From: Natrinema amylolyticum
GTDB taxonomy: Archaea; Halobacteriota; Halobacteria; Halobacteriales; Natrialbaceae
Direction: 5' to 3'
NCBI RefSeq assembly: GCF_020515625.1
Contig: NZ_JAIWPJ010000002.1
Location: 62,001-126,000, forward strand
DNA length: 64,000 nucleotides
In this document: positions 60,446 through 64,000 of the stretch, one piece after another
Layout of the letters: every line of letters starts with the position of its first letter
Numbering within the stretch: position 1 is the stretch's first letter
Notes under the pieces: generated by a model
What the model was told of the DNA's origin: nothing
The model's input: only the letters and a program-made list of their open reading frames with translations
Database searches by the model: none
Position numbers and translations under genes: made by a program

Positions 60446-60462
60446 TTGGTACGCCCGGTTAA
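60446..60462. repeat. 17-bp direct repeat, copy 2
   Basis: TTGGTACGCCCGGTTAA, the partner of 60366-60382. It runs directly into TATATATC, a strong TATA-like element, giving a possible distal promoter for the DUF7123-like gene with a leader of about 100 bases. Confidence 0.5.
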
Positions 60463-60563
60463 TATATATCGTTTCGTGAGTATCGTTTGTTCGTGATCGT
60501 TTCCGGCCGAGGGGATTCGGTCGCCGGGTTCGGACGACGGCGATCCGTCGCCGTGATCGACAG

Positions 60564-61088
60564 TCACTCATCGATGTCGTAATACTCTGTTAGGAAGGGA
60601 CCGAACGAACAGGCAACCGCCTCGCCGAGCGCTCTCGGTCGATCGGTCAGTCCGTTCGTGAACACGCCCACCGCGCCCTGTGCCTCGGCGAGGTCCTCGG
60701 TCCCGAGGAGACCGTCCATCACCGATCCCAGCTCCGCTCCGTCCGCGAGCCGCTCCGCGACGGCCTCGGGGAGCCGAAGCGTCGGCCCGCCGCCGCGCTC
60801 TATCCGATCGCCGTCGGTCACGGCGCACCACATGATCAGGGAGAGGCCCGTCGTCCCCTCGAGTCGAGCGACCCCGCCCTCGAGGCCGACGCCGTACTCC
60901 GCGTCGGTCGCCGCGAGCGCCCGCCGGGCGCGGTTCTCCGCACCGGTGACGGTCTCCTCGATCGACCGCGGTTGTTCGTCGACGCCGGAGTCGACGTCGA
61001 CGGCAGTCACGGTCGGTTCGTAGCGGTCGAGCGTGCGTTCGACGGCGGCGATCTTGGCCGGGTTCGTACTACCGACTGCGAGGTCCAT
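60564..61088 (-). CDS. inosine/xanthosine triphosphatase (DUF84, YjjX family)
   Basis: A 174-residue house-cleaning NTPase that removes non-canonical ITP/XTP from nucleotide pools. The family pattern GSTNPAKIAAVERTLDRYEP at the N-terminus is the nucleotide-binding loop, and the GVGLEGGVARLEG and AEAQGAVGVFTNGLTDR segments are the metal and active-site parts. Length is typical. The gene is oriented with the DUF7123-like gene 232 bases downstream. Confidence 0.92.
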   Translation of the reverse strand: MDLAVGSTNPAKIAAVERTLDRYEPTVTAVDVDSGVDEQPRSIEETVTGAENRARRALAATDAEYGVGLEGGVARLEGTTGLSLIMWCAVTDGDRIERGGGPTLRLPEAVAERLADGAELGSVMDGLLGTEDLAEAQGAVGVFTNGLTDRPRALGEAVACSFGPFLTEYYDIDE

Positions 61089-61307
61089 AGCGGCCGTTCG
61101 ATCGGGACCGGTTTGGTGGCTGTGTTTCCGACTGACTCCCCAGCTTTAATGTTTCTATCTATCATGCCCTTTCGCCCGAATTACCGGTTTTCGCGGGATG
61201 TGTGACCGAGATTCCGAAACCCTTAACCCTCGAGTCTCTGAACGTGGGAGGTAACGGAACCGTCCGGGCTTTTGCGATCGGTTCGGCCGGGCAGCAATCG
61301 CCATCGT

Positions 61308-62288
61308 ATGACTAACGCACCATCGAACACGAGAGTACGACGTAGCGAACCCGAAACGAACGAACAGGAGACCGAAAGCGAGGAGCAGGATCTGGCCTGT
61401 CCCGAGTGTGCCGGCAACCTCGTCGTCGACGACGAGCACGGCGAGACCGTCTGTGAGGACTGCGGACTGGTCGTCGAAGAGGACTCGGTCGACCGCGGCC
61501 CAGAGTGGCGCGCGTTCGACGCCGCCGAGAAGAACGAGAAGTCCCGCGTGGGCGCACCCACGACGAACACGATGCACGACAAGGGACTCTCGACCAACAT
61601 CGACTGGCGCAACAAGGACGCCTACGGGAACTCCCTCGGATCGCGCCAGCGCGAGAAGATGCAGCGCCTGCGCAAGTGGAACGAGCGCTTCCGAACCCGT
61701 GACTCCAAGGAGCGGAACCTGAAGCAAGCGCTCGGCGAGATCGACCGGATGGCCTCCGCGCTGGGCCTCCCGACGAACGTCCGCGAGACCGCCAGCGTCA
61801 TCTACCGGCGCGCGCTCGACGAGGACCTCCTCCCGGGCCGTTCCATTGAGGGCGTCTCGACGGCCTGCGTCTACGCCGCCGCCCGTCAGGCCGGCGTCCC
61901 CCGAAGTCTCGACGAGATCGCGGACGTCTCCCGCGTCGAGAAGAACGAGATCGCACGCACCTACCGCTACGTGGTCCGCGAACTCGGCCTCGAGGTCCAG
62001 CCCGCCGACCCCGAGAGCTACGTCCCCCGCTTCGCCTCCGGACTCGAGCTCTCCGACGAGGCCGAGCACCGCGCGCGAAGCCTGCTCCAGAACGCCAAGG
62101 AGAAGGGCGTCCACTCCGGCAAGTCCCCGGTCGGCCTCGCGGCCGCCGCGGTCTACGCCGCCGCACTGCTGACCAACGAGAAGACCACGCAGGCCGCCGT
62201 CTCCGACGTCGCCGACATCTCCGAAGTCACCATCCGAAACCGCTACCACGAGCTCCTCGAGGCCGAGGAGACCATCGGGATGGCGTAA
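61308..62288 (+). CDS. tfb: transcription initiation factor TFB
   Basis: A 326-residue archaeal TFIIB homologue. The N-terminal zinc ribbon has CPECAGNLV and CEDCGLVVEED, the B-finger/reader region is RGPEWRAFDAAE, and two cyclin-like repeats follow (KQALGEIDRMASALGLPTNV ... ASVIYRRALDEDLLPGRSIEG and the second from SYVPRFASGLELSDEAEHRA). It recruits RNA polymerase at TATA/BRE promoters. Haloarchaea usually have several TFBs with different targets; which one this is cannot be told from sequence alone. The start at 61308 excludes 12 Arg-rich upstream residues. Confidence 0.95.
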   Translation: MTNAPSNTRVRRSEPETNEQETESEEQDLACPECAGNLVVDDEHGETVCEDCGLVVEEDSVDRGPEWRAFDAAEKNEKSRVGAPTTNTMHDKGLSTNIDWRNKDAYGNSLGSRQREKMQRLRKWNERFRTRDSKERNLKQALGEIDRMASALGLPTNVRETASVIYRRALDEDLLPGRSIEGVSTACVYAAARQAGVPRSLDEIADVSRVEKNEIARTYRYVVRELGLEVQPADPESYVPRFASGLELSDEAEHRARSLLQNAKEKGVHSGKSPVGLAAAAVYAAALLTNEKTTQAAVSDVADISEVTIRNRYHELLEAEETIGMA

Positions 62289-63257
62289 CGAACGCGTCTC
62301 GGACCGCGACCGCTCGCTGTTTTCCGCCGTTCGATCGACATCAGGCCGATACTCGTCGTTTCCGTTCTCGCGTTACGACCGACCGAGTCTCCGTGTAGTC
62401 GGTCTCACGATCGGTGTTGTGGCAGCCACGGCTACTCGCGAGTCGGATTCGGCGTCATCGCTGGCTGTCAGAGAGCGACCGATGCGTGACTCGTTCCGAC
62501 ACCTTGGATGGGGAGACCGTTCTCTCGTCGCGAGCGACGGATTTTCACTGCCGAAATAATAGATACTATATCTGGTATATCCCTGGTATACTCATATATA
62601 TCTCATTTAGTTACAGTGCGATATCGAGAACGGGAGATCTACCACTCCGAGTAGATACGTCGTTTAGGGACTAAAGCGGATGTCTGACTCTCGACACCAC
62701 ATAAATTTCTAATATTTTTACTATAATAAAAACACACTCGTTTACAAAAATGCCATTTTAATACTAAATGACTAGATAATCGGCTATATATTTCCGAGAA
62801 GAGTCGCCATACGGGATGTTAAATGGACGTTCTAACCTGTAGTTCGATATGCTTGGCTAAAACATATTATTCCATCTATTATCTACTTTCTTATCTAGTC
62901 CGCGGATTTTCCCCCTCTCGATCGGGGGAGAGATGGCCTAACGCGACGTGATCGACTCCCTGGAACGCACCTTCGGCCGCGCCCTGAACACTGCGGCAAC
63001 GTGCCCGCGGGCGCGACGGATTCGTAACTGACCCTCGGATCAAGATGCGTTCAGAGGTCGAACACGTCGATCCCCGTCCGTTCGTCCAACTGATGCGTGA
63101 GAGAGGAGCAATTAACATTGTCCTTCGCCGGTCTCGAGTTGTCCCTCGCATCCCGCGGCCTGGTCGCAGGGTTCGGAAATGTCTCCCCGTCGAGTCGGGG
63201 TCTCAGATCCGTTCCGAAGTGTTTAGATGATCGCTCGGTGAACCGTGAGTCCCGGTG
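62289..63257. other. 969-base gene-poor region with an AT-rich core
   Basis: No gene is supported here between tfb and an MFS gene. The first ~260 bases are ordinary GC-rich DNA. About 62555-62905 is strikingly AT-rich, with runs such as CATAAATTTC and TATATATC, an 8-base direct repeat CTGGTATA (62572 and 62583, period 11) and no reading frame of haloarchaeal character. From ~62910 the composition returns to normal, with a CCCCC-N7-GGGGG-like stem near 62911-62928 and an unassigned frame 62953-63030. Candidate explanations are decayed mobile DNA, an untranslated RNA locus or an unusually long regulatory region. Confidence 0.45.
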
Positions 63258-64000
63258 ATGGATTGGCAGTACCGCGAGACGGTGTTAGCCGTCTGTACGT
63301 TCGCGCTCTTCGTAACGGTGTTCGGTCGAGTAGCGGTTAGCCCGGTCGTTCCCGAGATCGCAGCCGAGTTCGGGCTCTCGAACGCGCTGATCGGTGCCGC
63401 ACTGACGGGAATGTGGTTGGCCTACGCGCTCACTCAGTTCCCGAGCGGTGTTCTCGCCGATCGGTACGGCGAGCGCGTGATCATTCTCACGTCGATCTGT
63501 GGAACCGGACTCACCGCGCTCGTGATCGCGGGCGCGCCCGGGTTCGGCGTCTTCGTGCTCGGAACCGTGCTGCTCGGGGCCGTCGCCGGACTCCATTACA
63601 GCGTCGCGACGGCCCTACTGACGCGGATCTACGACGATATCGGAACCGCGATCGGTGTTCACAACGCCGGTGCGCCGTTGGCCGGCCTGGTCACGCCGGT
63701 CGCCGTCTCGTGGGTCGCCGTCCGTCACGGATGGCGCCTCGCCGTCTCGCTCACCCTCATCGTCGCGCTTCCGATCGTTGCCCTCGCTCTCCGGCGCGTC
63801 CGCCCGACCGAGCCCCGTCGCCCCGAGCGATCGCTACGCGAGCAGTTCGCCCCGGAACCGATCCTGCGAGTGCTTTCCCGTCCGACGGTCGTCTTCACCG
63901 GCGTCATTGCGATCGTCGCAGAGTTCACGTGGCAGGCGATGGCGTCGTTCCTTCCAACGTTTTTCACCCAGTACCACGGCTACTCGACGACGGTAGCGGG
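63258..64000 (+). CDS. major facilitator superfamily transporter, N-terminal part
   Basis: An MFS protein cut off by the window edge after ~247 residues. The first six-helix half is clear: GRVAVSPVVPEIAAEFGLSN and the loop-2/3 signature FPSGVLADRYGERVIIL, which matches the MFS D-R-x-G-x-R motif. Helices continue to LSLTLIVALPIVALALRR-like sequence, then a cytoplasmic loop (VRPTEPRRPERSLREQFAPE) and helix 7 begins. The start ATG at 63258 follows GTTTAGATG ~38 bases upstream. The substrate is unknown. Confidence 0.88.
   Translation, partial: MDWQYRETVLAVCTFALFVTVFGRVAVSPVVPEIAAEFGLSNALIGAALTGMWLAYALTQFPSGVLADRYGERVIILTSICGTGLTALVIAGAPGFGVFVLGTVLLGAVAGLHYSVATALLTRIYDDIGTAIGVHNAGAPLAGLVTPVAVSWVAVRHGWRLAVSLTLIVALPIVALALRRVRPTEPRRPERSLREQFAPEPILRVLSRPTVVFTGVIAIVAEFTWQAMASFLPTFFTQYHGYSTTVA

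Noticed and set aside
62953-63030. Short plus-strand frame (GTG start) in the right intergenic region
   Set aside because: Only about 26 codons, weak composition and no promoter at a suitable distance; no support as a gene.

Overview
This is a chromosomal stretch of a halophilic archaeon (class Halobacteria). The evidence is high GC, strongly acidic proteins, archaeal-type genes (TFB, GatD, SAMP-type ubiquitin-like modifier, class II methionine aminopeptidase, HMG-CoA reductase, HalOD1 and TrmB-family proteins) and many ATG starts about 25-30 bases after a TATA element, as expected for leaderless transcripts. The very frequent CTCGAG (Leu-Glu) is reminiscent of Natrialbales (Natrinema/Haloterrigena type), but the genus is an inference. 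No tRNA, rRNA, CRISPR array, insertion sequence or prophage was found. Both ends cut through genes (hmgA on the left, an MFS transporter on the right).

Layout. 1-5200: end of hmgA, small membrane and zinc-ribbon proteins, an SMR transporter, a cupin, an NRAMP-like transporter without the DPGN motif, and a likely rearrangement junction (4376-4493) between two 5'-truncated genes. 5200-22300: housekeeping genes (icd, map, HIT protein, MscS, glutaredoxin, peroxiredoxin, a tRNA methylthiotransferase, pyruvate kinase, metG), a K+-channel-like protein lacking its selectivity filter, a TrmB-family regulator beside a perfect dyad, and mfnA. 22500-27900: processive GT2 glycosyltransferase, gatD, GNAT, HtpX-like protease, SAMP. 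27965-34320: an ion-transport and stress block with two paralogous membrane TrkA-like proteins, a chimeric UspA fragment, a true K+ channel and an HPP-USP fusion.

34500-39400 holds a nucleoside-catabolism neighbourhood: deoC, ribose-1,5-bisphosphate isomerase, a PfkB kinase and a nucleoside phosphorylase, interrupted by a DUF63 membrane protein and a HalOD1 protein. Together they fit the archaeal pentose bisphosphate route from nucleosides through ribose-1-phosphate and ribose-1,5-bisphosphate to ribulose-1,5-bisphosphate. 39464-43219 is an amino-acid permease-USP operon, probably with a 36-codon leader ORF, divergent from an Lrp/AsnC regulator with a TrkA-C ligand domain.

49266-56344 is a MoxR-DUF58-DUF4129 type system: a MoxR ATPase convergent with a tightly overlapping five-gene operon (four ATGA/GTGA junctions) that begins with an HtpX-like protease. 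56616-59280 carries NfeD, an SPFH/stomatin protein and a winged-helix regulator whose gene is flanked on both sides by the same dyad, TTACT-N4-AGTAA. The right end has a HAD phosphatase, a DUF84 house-cleaning NTPase, a TFB gene, a 970-base gene-poor region with an AT-rich core, and the MFS gene.

The least explained items are the flanking dyads of the 58663 regulator, the chimeric USP gene, the filterless channel, the NRAMP variant, the paired membrane TrkA-like proteins and the two-stem intergenic element at 32403-32445. I saw no defence island or clearly novel multi-gene system.
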